From: Nannizziopsis barbatae
Taxonomy: Eukaryota; Ascomycota; Eurotiomycetes; Onygenales; Nannizziopsiaceae
Reading direction: 5' to 3'
Assembly (NCBI GenBank): GCA_014964245.1
Contig: JACVYH010000008.1
Span: 391,739-455,738 of the forward strand
DNA length: 64,000 bases
The translations under genes were made by a program, and so were the position numbers. Position 1 is the first letter of the stretch, and every line of letters begins with the position of its first letter. This document shows positions 23,353 to 36,417 of the stretch, piece by piece. The notes under the pieces are model-generated. The model ran no database searches, was not told where the DNA came from, and worked only from the letters and a program-made list of their open reading frames with translations.

Positions 23353-24320
23353 GGCGGGAAGAGGGGATCTCGAGGCAAAGACCGGCCAATTCATCTGTAC
23401 GATACGAAGAAAAGTCAGTAGGGGAGGTCGCCAGGGATAAGCTGGGTTTATTGACGAGGATATTATGGGAGAAGTGGGGAGAAACAGAAGAGGTAGAGAC
23501 AGAAAAGGGAATAAATTGGAAAGTCTTCCATAGCGGAGCGTGACAGGAAGGGATCACAGCCAGCTTGAGACGTGTAGGAAAGGGTTCAAGCAGGCGGTGA
23601 CGATCAGGGGAGGGAGGGAGGGAGTGTAGGTGAGTGAGTGAGTGAGTGAGTGAAGTGAAGTGACCAGGAGAGTGGAATCAAGGTACAAGCGGAAGCAAGA
23701 GAAGGGAGAAAGGAACGGATGAGCAGTACAATTTCAGCGTTAACTGGGACGGAGGAAGTATAGAAGACCTTGGATGGGCGTATCGTCGAGGTTGAAGATA
23801 CACGAAGTAGAGAGGTGGTCACTTGGAAGTACCGTCGGTCGACGAAGTATCTCTGTAATCAGTGTATGTGTACGGAGTATGTGTACTGTATATAGAATTT
23901 CAAGAGTCTCGGCGGACGAAGGTTGGGTCAAAGCAAGGCATAGAGTGACGGGCAAGCATCTACACGAGGGTGAATACGGAGGACATGAGACAGCAAGAAG
24001 ATGGGCAGCGGAGGTGGTGACGGAGAGAACAGATGGAGAACAGAACAAGAACAAGAAGAGGGAGGTGACGAGAAGAAGAAGAACCTGATGAAGAGCAAGA
24101 GAGAGAAGGGAATGGGAGGAGGTGAGGGTTGGCGGGGAAGCAGAGACGACGAGGACGTCAAGTCAAGTACGGAGTCGGGAGCTTGGGGAGTGCGGTGGTG
24201 GTGGTGGTGGTGGTGGTGGTGGTGATGATGATGAAGCTGTTGAAAGTGACGCGAGAGAGAGGAAGAGGAAGGAAATGAAACAAAAAAGTGAGAAAAAAGC
24301 GACTAATAATACCTTAATTG
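22895..24320. other. Purine-rich (+) / pyrimidine-rich (-) leader and promoter of the minus-strand SANT gene
   Basis: From about 23,100 to 24,300 the + strand is strongly enriched in G and A, so the minus-strand gene has a CT-rich promoter, leader and first intron. Embedded are a run of GAGT units (about 23,630-23,655) and a GGT/GAT microsatellite (about 24,192-24,236). CT-rich leaders are common in filamentous fungi; this one is unusually long. Confidence 0.6.
24192..24236 (+). repeat. GGT/GAT trinucleotide microsatellite
   Basis: About ten tandem GGT units pass into GAT units. It lies in the purine-rich tract and codes for nothing recognisable. Confidence 0.85.
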
Positions 24321-27300
24321 CGTGCAAATTGCGGGGGAGCAGAACGTAAATTACGGGTATTTGGTGGTCAATGCTCCCGTATTGCCGTTCTCGGATGGTA
24401 CTGTTCCCGACTCGCGCACCAGAAGGGATCATCATTCTTCATGCCGTCGGGTGTCTGCTCTCCAGGTCTGGACTTCCTCATCACTAACTAACTGACTACC
24501 AGTACGACACATCCACTACCAGCTCTCCTCAGCTTCCTCTTCCAGACACTCACTCACACGAGTGCCCATCAATACCGGTCTTTCGATGGTAACTAGTCAA
24601 CCCGTACGGAGCACTAACCTTGAAACTATGTATCTTAGCTGACTAGCCTAAAAAAGAGGCGTACGTATGGGATGTCGCGGCGACGATCATCCTTCCCCAT
24701 GAACCCTGTGATGTGATTGTCTACGGAGTACGGAGTACTATCTCTCTGAATACTAAGACACTTTTCCAAGGCTCCCTTCTCCGCAATACATACCTTAGGT
24801 ACCTTAGCGATCGGGTTCTGGATCGTTGTTGTTGTTGTCGTTGTCGTCCAGATATTGAGTTAACTATTGAGGTATAACCCTCGCGGAATCAGATGGAAAC
24901 GGATTGGCTGGATTGCTTCTCAATATCGAGAGCCACATTTCCCACATCCTTGTCCTCTGGATTGTATTTCCTTTTTACAATCCTTTTTTCTCTCCCTTCT
25001 CCCTGCTGAGCGCTAGTCATTCACTAATGTATTCCATATGTATCATCCCGCTAATCATGCGAATCTAGCCTTCCTTCCCGCACCCATCTGGAATTCATGC
25101 AGACGCCTTTCTCACCATTCCAAATCCCAATCATTTGATTCGACTCCGCAACAAAACTCTTGGAACCCTCTCAATCCAAATCCCGGTGTACAGTACTGTA
25201 CATATGTATCTGTGTGTGAGTGCGGAGATCCACGGCGCGCCAAGATGTCATGCAAGGAAGAGTTACAATAACTTACTCAAATACAAACAAGCTGCCTTTT
25301 CGCTGGAGCTAAAACCTCGGATGTCTGTGCATTCAATGGCTCGGTGGGAATCAATCCCATATCCCTGACCACGGGCCCAGAATGGCCAGAGTGGCCCGGC
25401 CAGAAAACCAAAAAAAAAAAATAAAAAAACAGATCATCGATCTCTAATTTCCACTCCTAGAGGAGAAAAAGCACGGACGTTTTTATTTCATTCTGGACAG
25501 ACTCTTCTTACAGAAAGATAGCATTAAGCACGCCGCATCTACTTGTTCATCGACACGCGGAGTACTAGAACACACATTCCCCAAAAATATGACCTGTGGA
25601 GAGATCCTGTCAAACCCCGGTCCACATCATTATGATGCCAGAGGCTGAGCTCAGGCCAAAGAATGAGAAGAATCCGAGTTACCACGCACACACTAACCCT
25701 ACCTTCTTGTACCCATCTCTTTTTTCTCGCTCGCACCTGCTCATGTTTCCCTTTTTTTTAACCCAGATCTCGGGTCAATCGCTACTGGTCCGAACGGATC
25801 CCTGCATTTACAGTCCAGCTCACTCCGACAATTCGCTGACGGCTGAACGCCACTGTCACTCTTTCTTGCACAAACTCTGGTCGCTGGATACTGGATCTTG
25901 CAGGTTCCAAAAAAAGAAGACGGAGAAGCCTTTCGATCAGCAGCTAAGACACCTGGCTGAGTGGTGGTGGTGCTTCTTTATTTCCTGAGCTTTGGTCCCT
26001 GGTAACTCATTTCGTATAAAAAAAGATATATTTATTTGTCTCTGATATAATTTCGATTGGATTGGATCCATGACTCGAAGAAAACAAATACAATCAATAA
26101 AGAACTGCAGAAAATTGACTGGGAAATGCCCCTCTCGCTCGGATCGTTCGGAAATCAACCGGATTCTCGGGCGCGTTGCCGTATGGTATGAAAAGCAAAT
26201 AACAAAAATGACAACAACAACTACAATAATAATGATGTAGAGGGATAAAAAAACGACGTGTGGCAAAGTGCAAGGCGGTACTCAGCATTCCTCCGCATGG
26301 ATCGTGTAGTACCCAAGGCACGATACATGCGGTCATTGTGCATGGATGGATGCCCTCCCTCCCAGACTTGCTGAAGATTTGTGACTCGAATTCAGCCCGC
26401 GTGCTCGGCCCAGGCTCATGAAATCATCGCGGACCGTACTCCGTACATACATACAGATGTATCGTATGTATGTACGTACGGTACTGTCTGTCTGTAGATG
26501 CTGCCTCATTACTACTCTTCACCGTGGCGGCGAGGTCCGAGCGACGAACTAAAGAGAGCATAATTTCATGAACCAAGGGAGATGGAAAAAAATAATAATT
26601 TTCCCATGGAATTCAGCCTCGAAAAAAAACTAGGTAGTAATTTGTCAGTCCCATCAGGTCGTAGCTGAAAAAAGGTCCTGTCGTTTGGTTCTCATGGCGT
26701 CTTGGTGACACGCCAATCTGCAAAAGAAGATTCCAGGAGGGCCAAAAATGGGAGTGAATTATCGCAATGTCGACTGAAAGGGATCGACTTGTAACCACAT
26801 CATGTCTCGAGGAGGAACATTGCGTGGAGAGACAGTCACCACCACCGCCGAGAGAATACTTGCCTGCCCAGTTGGTAAGTCAGCCTGGAAGAATGGATGT
26901 TGTTCCTTCTTGAAATGGTTAAAAGAAAACAACAAGTGAACCAGCAAAGGGAAGGTTCCTTCCTTGTCTCGCAGTTTCCCTTTCGTCGCCGACAAAATCC
27001 ACCAATCACAACCCCCCAAACCACACGCTAGTCCCAAAACAGACGGACGAGGGCATGGCGCTTGTTCCCTGAGTAATTTCACGGGGGCGGCGGAACTGCA
27101 GCTGCGATTCAAACACCGTTTTGTCGATTCGAAGATGCTCGGAGGAGGCTGGGACAGTAATAGGTACCTACCTACCCAGCCTACCGTCAATCCACCTCGG
27201 CTCTTGCAGTTGAGACACACTTATGCCGCCTCTCTTGACCAAAACTTGCAGCAAAAAAGCCGTCGTGCAAAAAACGGGCAGATCAAACGGTTCTGCGATT

Positions 27301-30058
27301 TGAAACTGATAAGGAGTTGAATCAGGTCTATTCTCAGCCCGTGTGTCCGCTCTCTAGATCAAGGAAAGGCGTAAGTTGCCTCAAGTTCTGGCCAAACGAG
27401 GCAATTTTTGTTTTGTATTCTGAGATTCTCGCCAGCCTTTTTTTTCACATTCGAGGCTTTGCCATTTTGGGAATCCCGCCTCTTCCCACACGCTTTCTGT
27501 TGTTTGTTCCTCGAAGATAAGAATAATTGGAGGTTGGTTGTGGTGGGAAAAAGCTGTTTAAGGTTACCCTGCAGGCTGTACAGAAAAATCCAGATCACTC
27601 AATGTTTCGGCCTGACGCACGCTTATCCAGTTCCCACGACCTTCTTGTATTTTTAGAAGAAACTAGGAGATTTTTGCTGACAAAAAGGAACCTCAACAGA
27701 GTGTACCAGGGCCTGAGCGTCTGTCAGTATTTTTCCGCTATGTTCGACGAACGGAGGAACGGATGGTACTTAGTTTCGGCGTACCCCGGCCCTGCCCTCC
27801 CTAGCTTCGACCCAAGAAGTCTGACAATTTTGGGGAAGAAGGTAGAATAGGGCCAAGGAACAATTCAATGGGTCCTGTGCCGCCGTGGGGGAGCGTAGTC
27901 CAGGAAACCAAGACAGCCGAAGCATCAGGAAGCTGTCTCAGGGTTCCAAATCCGGAAGCCCTGATTTTGTATTTTTCAAGCTTTCATGCGGTCTTAGACT
28001 CTGAAAGCCACACTATCCTCCTAACTAGACACGGGTATGTGTCAAGAAGAGAAGTAACAGATTCGGACATGTTGGTGTCCCTTCTCCCTCTTTTCGGACG
28101 GGCTGCCCGAAAGCAGGTAGCCCCGTTAAACATCATGAATCACCGAATGTGAGAATTGCAATTGTTCTCTTCCCAAAAGGGACTGTTGAAACCGGACACT
28201 TGAAGCAGATCGATCACCATACACGGCGAAGAGGCCGGAGGTTTCGACCGCAGCACCCAGAGTCTCCCACTCACAACGTGTAGTTACCTCTCCGTCTCCC
28301 TGCCTATGTCTCTGTCCTTCTTTCTCCCTTGTTGTCTCGAGTCTCGAGCGTCAACGACGGAGGCAAAAACCCAACAGCAAGGCGTCTGACTAATAAGACT
28401 CAGAAATAAGCGGGGGCTCCATGAAGGCTTGCACCTGTCTCTCCACACTAATCTCCACGGTGCTGCGGCTGAGTCAGCCGGCACGTGGGGTTCGTGAGGT
28501 GAAACCCTGATTGGCGGACTTGAAGATCCTGAAACGCCCATCGGATGCCGGTCTTGGAACTATCACACTCTCAAGCGCGAAGAAAGTTGACAGCCCGTAA
28601 TCTCAGGATCCAGGATCATCGCGAAAATAGACGGTGCCTCTTTTTTGTGTGCATTTTTTGCTGTGCTGTGCTTGACTTTACTTTTGCTATGCTGGGATTC
28701 CATGTCCGCGGTATGATCGAAGGTTCCTCTCCTCCCAAACTCGTGAAGAAAGTGAAAATAAAAAAAGTTGACACTCCAAAAAAAGGATAACCCAGCATTT
28801 ACTACCCCTGGGCCGAGCAAATAGTCATTGCCCTGGAGTCTGCTTGACACAACCCGGGCCTCCCGTCAGCCGGTCTTTCGGCATCCTGACATGGGGATAC
28901 TATTGTCGGCTGCGAGGCACCCCGGCCGAGTAAAAAAATGAGAGAAAGCCTTTTTTTTCCTCTCGCACCCCGGAAACCCAGCCAGGCGGGAGTGACTTCT
29001 TTCCCTCCCGATACGAAACAATGCAGGCTTTCCTTTGACCAGTGTCTTTCCCTGATACACAAATCACACGGGAGACTAGATGCATCTCCGCCCATCTCCC
29101 CCACGACAAGAAGAAAAAGCGTTGCAGGCGAAACCAAAAAAGGAAAAAATAAGTGGCGCTCCCAGCAACGATTATGGAGGGTGGTTGGGAATTATGAAAA
29201 GCATAAACAAACCCGACTTGAAATGTCCCTGCGCCGATGACTAGCGTTGCTGGATAACAGCCATGTTCTAACTCGCTTGCTTAACCCAGTGGCGGGTTTT
29301 TTCTGGTTGATGACACTTGCTCTGTTTTGCCCTGAATGAAAAAGGTACAGGGGTCTAAAACTCAATGGGTGGAAAAGAAAATGCTGGGATCCGTTTGATG
29401 CCTTGAATGTGCCCGCCAAAAAAGCAAGGACCCAGTTATTAACTCTTTTGGCTCTTTTCACTCCAAACCCCGATTAGGAAACGGCTGGTGGGCGAACTAA
29501 TGCCCGGGAGCTTCTAATGCTTGCCTAACCCGTTCTGGGGATGAGTTTGAGACTACCGAGTTGTTACAAGACTCGAGTTTCGATCAGTCGAGACAAACTA
29601 GAAGTGTCCCGCTTTTTGATCCAAAGGCGACATGGATTCAGAAACAGTTCTGACTCCGACTATTGCCATTTTCCGAGCTTCATGCAGGTTATTGTGCAAG
29701 GGTGGAGAACTGCTTAGGAGACCGAACATGCGCCCATGGCGTCCTATAGATAACGCTCGGGTTTTCCCCCTCTTCTGTTCAATGTTTTTTGTTTTGTTCG
29801 ACACATTCAATCGAGCAAGGACTTCCGGGCTTTGGGTGCTTCTTCTCTTATAATCCCTTTCCTCTCTCTCTCTATCTTACTGCCCCTGGTTGGGCCTTAT
29901 ATATAATTGTGTGATTTCTCTGCAAGGTCTTGACGATCTTGTACACCCTTCGTTTTACAAAAGTAATATCTTGAACCATCTACTACTTTTTACTTATAAT
30001 AATCCCTTTCACACCCTCAACGCCCCAAGCAAATATACCAGACTATCAGCAAGAAATC
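24321..30058. other. Gene-free stretch (5.7 kb)
   Basis: No supported gene on either strand. It contains TACGGAGTA-type words (24,722-24,738; 26,438-26,446), the inverted repeat at 26,431-26,490, and many short A runs. The 3' end is the likely promoter of the gene at 30059: TATATATAA lies near 29,898, followed by a T/C-rich leader. Confidence 0.55.
26431..26490. repeat. Imperfect inverted repeat of GTAC/ATAC words
   Basis: GTACATACATAC and its complement GTATGTATGTAC flank a 9-base centre (agatgtatc). The similarity extends outward with CGTAC-type words on both sides, so the whole segment could form a cruciform or hairpin. Confidence 0.7.
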
Positions 30059-31048
30059 ATGCATCCTATTTCAGCAGCCGAGATTCTCAAGACTTCCCGT
30101 TACCGGTCACCCAAACCAGCTGGTGAACCGGGTCGGGGCAGCCATGGTGTTCACAAGCATCAGCGGTCTGCTTCTGCGGGCGCTGGAAGAGCGTGGACCG
30201 AGGAGGAGGTTAGTAGCTATATGCAGCCCCACTATTTGTCTTGCATTATGATCAGCAGTCTCACAGCTAAGCAGGAAGTCTACCTGGTGCGATCCCGCAT
30301 GCATAAGATGCCATACAAGCATATCGCTTTGCATCTCCGAAAGACCGAGTTAGCTTGCCGACTGCACTATCACCAGATGCTTTATGGCAGCAACCGTCGA
30401 CGACGCAGTGAATCGATATCGTCCATCGTGAGCTCTTGCACCACTACCTATGGTACCGAAGAGCAGTCACAGGACAAAGAGCCACATGTTCCATCACCTC
30501 CCAGAACTCCTCCCTTAGAGGCTTGCTCCATTCCTTCATCTGTTGCAAACTCTCCTCAATGCTCTCGATTGCACGTTCCCATTCTTCCTAAGCCTGTTTC
30601 TCAGCTGCACTCAGCCCAGTCAGCAAACTACGGCTACGACAAGTCTCTCCGACTAGACACATCTTTTTCAGAAAACAACCATTACAATCAGTACCAGCTC
30701 GACCTCGTACGACTTCGAAGCCTATACGACGCCTACCGCCATTCTTTCTGGTCACTCATTGCTTCTGAATATTCCAAAGATCCTGAACTGTCAGGCCCAA
30801 AACTAGAGGAGGCTTTCTTCCACTTTAGTTTCCCCAATCATGACCGTATCCTGCCTACTCCACGATGCAGCCCGAAGAGTCTGACTCCAACTATTTACGA
30901 AGAGGTTCCAGATGCACCTCAGCTTCCTCCTCCTACTGGTTTCCGAGCTATTAATGAGACCGACCGGACGAGGAGGGACTCGACTCTTTCCACCAATGCC
31001 AGTCAAAGGATCGAAAAGTGCGCTGTTGCTTCCTTGCTGAATGGTTAA
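30059..31048 (+). CDS. SANT/Myb-like protein with conserved MPYKHIALHL motif
   Basis: Exon 1 is 30059-30208; exon 2 starts at 30275 (or 30272) and runs to the stop at 31046-31048. The 63-66 bp intron begins GTTAGT; its length is a multiple of three and it has no stop, so the unspliced frame also stays open. Removing it joins AWTEEE to EVYLVRSRMHKMPYKHIA, restoring a compact SANT/Myb helix set (W at residue 46; then LRKTELACRLHYHQM). After it come a basic NRRRRSES stretch, a Ser/Pro-rich linker and a region of helical appearance (YNQYQLDLVRLRSLYDAYRH) of unknown role. The N-terminus is MHPISAAEILKTSRYRSPKP. The product is about 307 residues. Similar proteins are widespread in Eurotiales as uncharacterised Myb-like proteins (from memory). 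ATG 30059 is supported by the T/C-rich leader and the TATA-like element 160 bp upstream. Confidence 0.85.
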   Translation: MHPISAAEILKTSRYRSPKPAGEPGRGSHGVHKHQRSASAGAGRAWTEEEVSSYMQPHYLSCIMISSLTAKQEVYLVRSRMHKMPYKHIALHLRKTELACRLHYHQMLYGSNRRRRSESISSIVSSCTTTYGTEEQSQDKEPHVPSPPRTPPLEACSIPSSVANSPQCSRLHVPILPKPVSQLHSAQSANYGYDKSLRLDTSFSENNHYNQYQLDLVRLRSLYDAYRHSFWSLIASEYSKDPELSGPKLEEAFFHFSFPNHDRILPTPRCSPKSLTPTIYEEVPDAPQLPPPTGFRAINETDRTRRDSTLSTNASQRIEKCAVASLLNG

Positions 31049-34000
31049 CTTGCCGGTTTTGGTGAGTTTGTATTTTTATGAGAAGAAGCTTCTGTTGTAT
31101 TTTCTATCTCTTTCCTTTATTTCTCGAAGTTATTCTCTTTACTATTATTTCTATTACTTGCGGTTTCTCTGGTTGGGAGGCGGTATTCTTTATGGCGTTT
31201 TTGCATCCTTTCTATTCCTATCGGTGACGGCGTTTGGAACAAGGACTTTGGCTTGCAATTTTCCTATCCTTTTACTTTTGGATGATTCTCTCTTACCCCT
31301 TCTTTTTTTATTACGCTCATTATGAGGGGATTTCCTATTGACACTCCTTACGGACTTAACGTTCCTTTATTATACGATGGATATATTATGTCTACGATTA
31401 TGAAGAACGAAAGCATTTCAAAAATCCTAGTACTATATCAAGCACTTCTTTTTGTATTTTTAGTTCACTCAGGAACGTGGAAAATAGAACCTTGTGAGGT
31501 GGTAGCCAATGTTCTACTAGTGTAAATCCTTTTTTCAACCTTGGTATGTTCGGCGAACGGGTTGAACCGTGCGTAGGAAGCTTTTCTTCTAGGCCGTGTT
31601 CACTAGGTTCGAAACGAGTCGGATTGTGTCAAAGAGGCCATGGGATGCCCCTGAAGGAATTTCCCAGCATCGCGGACTTAGTGATTTTCACTTAGTGCTC
31701 CATCTATCTAGCCTTCTCCATTTACCCCTCAAAGCCAAGGACGCAGGCCGTTGGGAGGAGCGAACGTTACCAGCAGAGTGGAGACAATCAAGTATATCTC
31801 CTCCTAAATATAAAAAATGCAGGGTTGTTGACAACATTCTTCAAGGTTGGAGTAGTTAAAGGTCTTTTTTGGAGGGGGATTTAACTCGGGAATTTTGCAT
31901 CATCGTGAACCTTTCTGTTGAATAGATAAAACATTTATCTACTCCTTATTATAGGCATGTACCTGCCCTTCTCCCTGTCGAGAAGGTGTTCCGTTCACAT
32001 GTGCTCCTAGTCTAGACATGGATACCCCAAGTTATCCCAACCTGTCAACGAGAAACCTAGTAGCCTTCCCAAACGGGCGCCCTGAGACAATGCAGGTTTG
32101 CTTCGGGATAAAGAAGCAAAGAGGATGGGCCCGTGTCTAGAGCCAAAATGGTGTCATCGACAAGGGTTGAGACTGGCGACGCCCGTCAGTTGCCACTTTT
32201 CTCAGGCAAAATCTTCATCGAGCGGGCAAAACAAGCTGCCTCACAAATCCTGACTCCCAAAACAGATGGCGCCGGAGATGCATTGCTCCATGGAGTCATA
32301 GCGCATAAAACTTCCCGCAACAAGAAAGAAAATCTTACGCCAAGATGGGAGGGGAGGTTTTGGGCTCTGCCTCTGGTTGGTGTGAAAGCCGCGGCAAATA
32401 TTTCAAATCAAACGGAATCATTATGACGGTGAACTTCCGCCTAGTGCATGATCAGTGCGTCTCAGATGCAGTGACAAACAAGAAAAGGGAGAGGCAAGAA
32501 TTGTCAGTCCAAAACTGAATCTCGGCCCTGTGTGGCAAGCCAACGGGTCGGGCTGGGTTGGCCCACCGCCCTTGCTCGACCCCGGATCGCATACATTTAT
32601 GCAAGGGGAGCAAACAGATGAAACGAGACATCTTTTTTCCCATCCCATTTTCATGCCCACGAGGGTGGCTAAACCCGCATTCGAGCAAAGGTAATTTCCG
32701 GGTATTATACTGAACGAGGCTCTGCTGGCTCTCGTAAAAATGTACTACAGGTCAGTTTATGCCACCGGGACGAGAGCCGCGGCGAGGTTGTGTCACAAAG
32801 ACCTCGCCAATTGTCCTCCAGCAATTCACCACGGTCAGACTGATTATTGCTGGTAGTCATGATCTGAACACCAGCGATGGAGCCTGCAAATCACCCCACC
32901 TCCAACACGTCTCGCGGGATGCACCGTGGAGATTATGGGATCTGAGGACACCTTCTGCCAGCTTTGTGATGTAAGCATTACCAGCTATTGTCCAAAATGT
33001 GTCAAGCTCTCCAATGAAAGTTATTCCTTTCATAGATCTCTAGTCCATTGGCCCTAGCAGAGCGAGACATCCTGTGGTCCAGGGCATGATTCGCTTGTGG
33101 GATTCCGATAAATATCTCGATTGATATCAAGGATTTGAAGGGATAATCATGAAGCCTGTTCATGAGCTCTTATCCGGTAAATGCTCGGTGTTGGCCTAGC
33201 CTTTATCACTTCGGCCGTTCGAGAATATATTCTATACCTGGCCGTAACAACTCCTTGGTACTGGTTGCTCGTCCAATACCGCCATAATCCGTCACAGGAT
33301 AACATTGCTGGAGACTTTCAATTCAGCCGCTTTTGCTTTGCGGACTTGAATAAGAAGACTGCTTTCCATTATTTTAGGAGAACACCGTGAATAGTATTCC
33401 GTATTGCTGTTGGATTGGTATTCTGGGATTGTGAGCGAAATGCAGCTCAGATACTCGAGTTGCCCATGCCTTGTGATAATACGAGCGCATTGAGTAGGTA
33501 TCCACTCTCCAGCTATTTCCACTCAGCGCTTTACACTGTGTTAGCAAAGGCGAGGTCCTCCATCTGACTACCCGCACTGCATTGACATTTCTAACATTCT
33601 CATCAAACTTGATTTTCCTTTTTTTTTTTTCTTTCTTAATTCTCTTTATCAAGAAAAGAGGTGAAACCGAGAAATAATGATAACAGTATGTGTGTGGCAG
33701 AAGGCTGTTTGTCGGGGTTAAAGAATAAATGAAAAACCCGGGAGTTCGTGAGAATCGAAAGTAAGGGGTTAACGAGTCAAAGAAAAGGCAGCCCGTCCGC
33801 AATTAATTTTCCCCGAGGAGACAGGGTATAGTTATTCTTTTTTTAGCCACCGCCTCTTGTGCAAGGAAAGAATATCTTTTTAGCATCTTGTTCAATTTAA
33901 TCCGTAGAACTACTCGTACGAAGTAGTGAGTTTGCTTTTTCAATGGCTTCGGGAATGCCTTGTTTGGCGCATTTTGTCCGCCCTTTCATCGTCCCTGGTA

Positions 34001-34935
34001 CCATCACGGAGATCACGGAAATTTCTCTTATTTTTTGACCCCTCGACGCGAAATGAAGGCATTAATATTTCTTCTTCCTTCTAGAATCCCCTTCATGAAG
34101 CGGACGACTTCAACTTAAGAGACACGGCCGGCAATACACAGGGCCAGTTCCCCGTATGGCGATGTTGGGATAAGGCCGACCGGACTCGCTTCCCTTGGGA
34201 GCCGATTCAGGGAACATGGTACTTGCACCGGATATGACATCTTGCATTTGAGAACAGCCCTGGTCCCTGGCCTGAAGAAATCGTACCTGTCATCTCTACG
34301 ACCTCTGCAGGGGATACTCAAGTCTCCACGATGAAAAGCAACCAGGATTGTACCAAGACGAAATCTGCCTGGTTGCCGAGTACCGAAAATAAGCTGCCAA
34401 GGGAAATCTTTCTCGTCATTCTCGAGGGTAACTAGTAGATCTCCGGTGTCAATGCAATTGATCTCGCGGGTATGTTCCGAGTACTCCGTAGATCGCTGGC
34501 ATAAAAAAGTGATCTTTTGGCCGTAAATTTTTCTTGTTGCCACAACGGGTTCAATGTGGGCCACCCAAGAGTTTGGTTGGTTGTTTGCGGACTTGAACGG
34601 GTCTCGGCCGGCTGGTTCCCGGATTCCCGGACCTTCCGAACCTTATTTTTATTTCTTTGGAGACTTCATTTCTCTGGACTGAGATAGACGAAAACGGAAT
34701 ACTCGTATGAGCCACCCGAAGACATACTCGTACTGCTCCTTGGCCAACATCGAAGTGAAACTGGCATGAGAGTTAGATGAGCTTGCCATCTAGATGCTTT
34801 TTGGAGACATTATTAGCTACACAAGTTGAAATTCTCCAATCCTCTTGCTCTTTCAGTTCAAGCACCATGCTGCTCTAATCTAAACTAGAAGTACCATTTG
34901 GCTAATATTACTCTCAAGGGGGTGCTTGATGTTAG

Positions 34936-36123
34936 TTTGTACCCTTTTAAGAAGACCTGTTTGTTAGATCATAACTCTGTATTCCAATAACAGTGATACT
35001 ACAGGTGTTAGCAGATGCACATTCAAAGATTTATTTATATCTTTTATCACTGTTATAGCAAATTCATGTTTCAGTTGTTACTGCCTTACTCACAAAGCAT
35101 TACAAGATCATCACAGTCATAATGGATACATCATCAAACACCCAGGTGAAAATGCCAGTCACCCCTGTGAACAAGGCGAGAGCTGCATTAATCCCACAAC
35201 AGCTTGCATGAAATGCTCTAGTGTCCAAGTGCCAATTGGTGAAAAAGCGGCAAGAAGATAAGGGACGAGGTGAAGAGGAAATACCCTGGAGACCGGGAAA
35301 TTTGCTCAAGTTTGTACCAAGCAACGCGAAGGTTCGCCTCGATCCGGTGAATGGCTACGCTTTGAAGGAGCTTAAGCCAGATAACCCATTTCACTTCCTT
35401 TTTGATTACTTTGGCAATTGTAAGAGCAAGTGTCCGTAAGACTAATAGAATCTGCAGATATGGCCATATGTGAAACCTCTGACAGATGAATATTAGTACG
35501 TGATGTATTGAACTTAGCATGAAAGGCATACCGCAGCATATTTTGAGTTTCAAGTCAGATCATCATAGAGATGATCTGCAAGCATTCTATCATTGCATGC
35601 CTCGAAGAGTTGATCCCAAGACGCCTTATACAGGTAATCACCGTTGATACCATTGAATGATAGCTCTGCAGGATCTCGGCCGTGCGTCCTTCCATGATAT
35701 ATGATAAAAGCTTTTAGGGTCTCGAGCGTCTCCTCAACTGGTGCCGTGGGAGTTGGATGTGGGTGCGGGAATATCGGTAAAGTTCCAGAACGCATCAATT
35801 TTCTGCCCGAGGTTCAGAATATGTAGTTGATTCGGTACAACTGAGGAAGTAAAGCCAATTTTCTGCTTTGTCTGGAGTGAAGAGTGTAGGATTGATTTCA
35901 TTCTGTCCTCAACAACAGATTTATTCATGTGAGTGATGCGCGAGATATCAAAATGAAAGGTGCCACGAGACAATTGTATGATATGTACGAGGAGCAATGG
36001 ATAAGCCTAATTCATAATGGTACCGCCACCAGCATGCATGATAAAAGATTATCTCTTTCTTGAGTACTGACCGGGCCATATGGGGATTTATACCCCTTTA
36101 AGAAGACTATTTGTTGGATCATG
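34936..36123. repeat. Short direct repeat pair bounding a 1.1-kb segment
   Basis: A segment of about 36 bp with core TTTAAGAAGAC and TTTGTT-GATCAT occurs at 34,936-34,973 and again, in the same orientation with a few differences, at 36,087-36,123. The interval holds the broken minus-strand coding segments. It could be the remains of a duplicated or mobile unit. Confidence 0.55.
35550..35997 (-). pseudogene. Broken coding remnant of unknown family
   Basis: Two overlapping minus-strand frames read like one interrupted protein: ITHMNKSVVEDRMKSILHSS and LNLGQKIDAFWNFTDIP in the first (35,734-35,997), then LKAFIIYHGRTHGRDP and SWDQLFEACNDRMLADHLYDDL in the second (35,550-35,798). Composition is protein-like, but there is no complete gene, no clear start and a frame change around 35,740-35,790. 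I do not recognise the family. Confidence 0.35.
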
Positions 36124-36417
36124 GGCCTTCACTGCCAAGTGAAGCCGTACTCCTTCCATCCCTTCTGAACTTTTTTGTAGAGCACCAACCTTCTCAGACC
36201 CTCCACAAAAGTCCAACATTCCATACTTTCCAAGAACAAAGCTACTTGTCATGGAAGGATTGATAGAAAGATTATTATTCAATAGCGCCCCCTGGTGATA
36301 ACTAAGTCTCTTCAAGAACTCCAAATGATCAACACCGGACCATCAAAACAATAAAATCAGAAATGTGCCACCAAATATTAGAACAGGGTATCAAAATCAA
36401 AACTCTTTCCCAATACT

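Larger units (their letters stand above)
31049..36417. other. Gene-free stretch with gene relics at its right end
   Basis: 31,049-34,900 shows no supported gene; the first 300 bases are T-rich 3' flank. From about 34,930 to 36,330 short coding-like segments appear on the minus strand, bounded by a short direct repeat (separate entries). A TACTCCGTA word lies at 34,482-34,490. Confidence 0.55.

Noticed and set aside
23014..23557. Phe/Ser/Pro-rich open frames on the minus strand
   Set aside because: They are readings of the CT-rich leader and first intron of the SANT gene, with no protein-like pattern.
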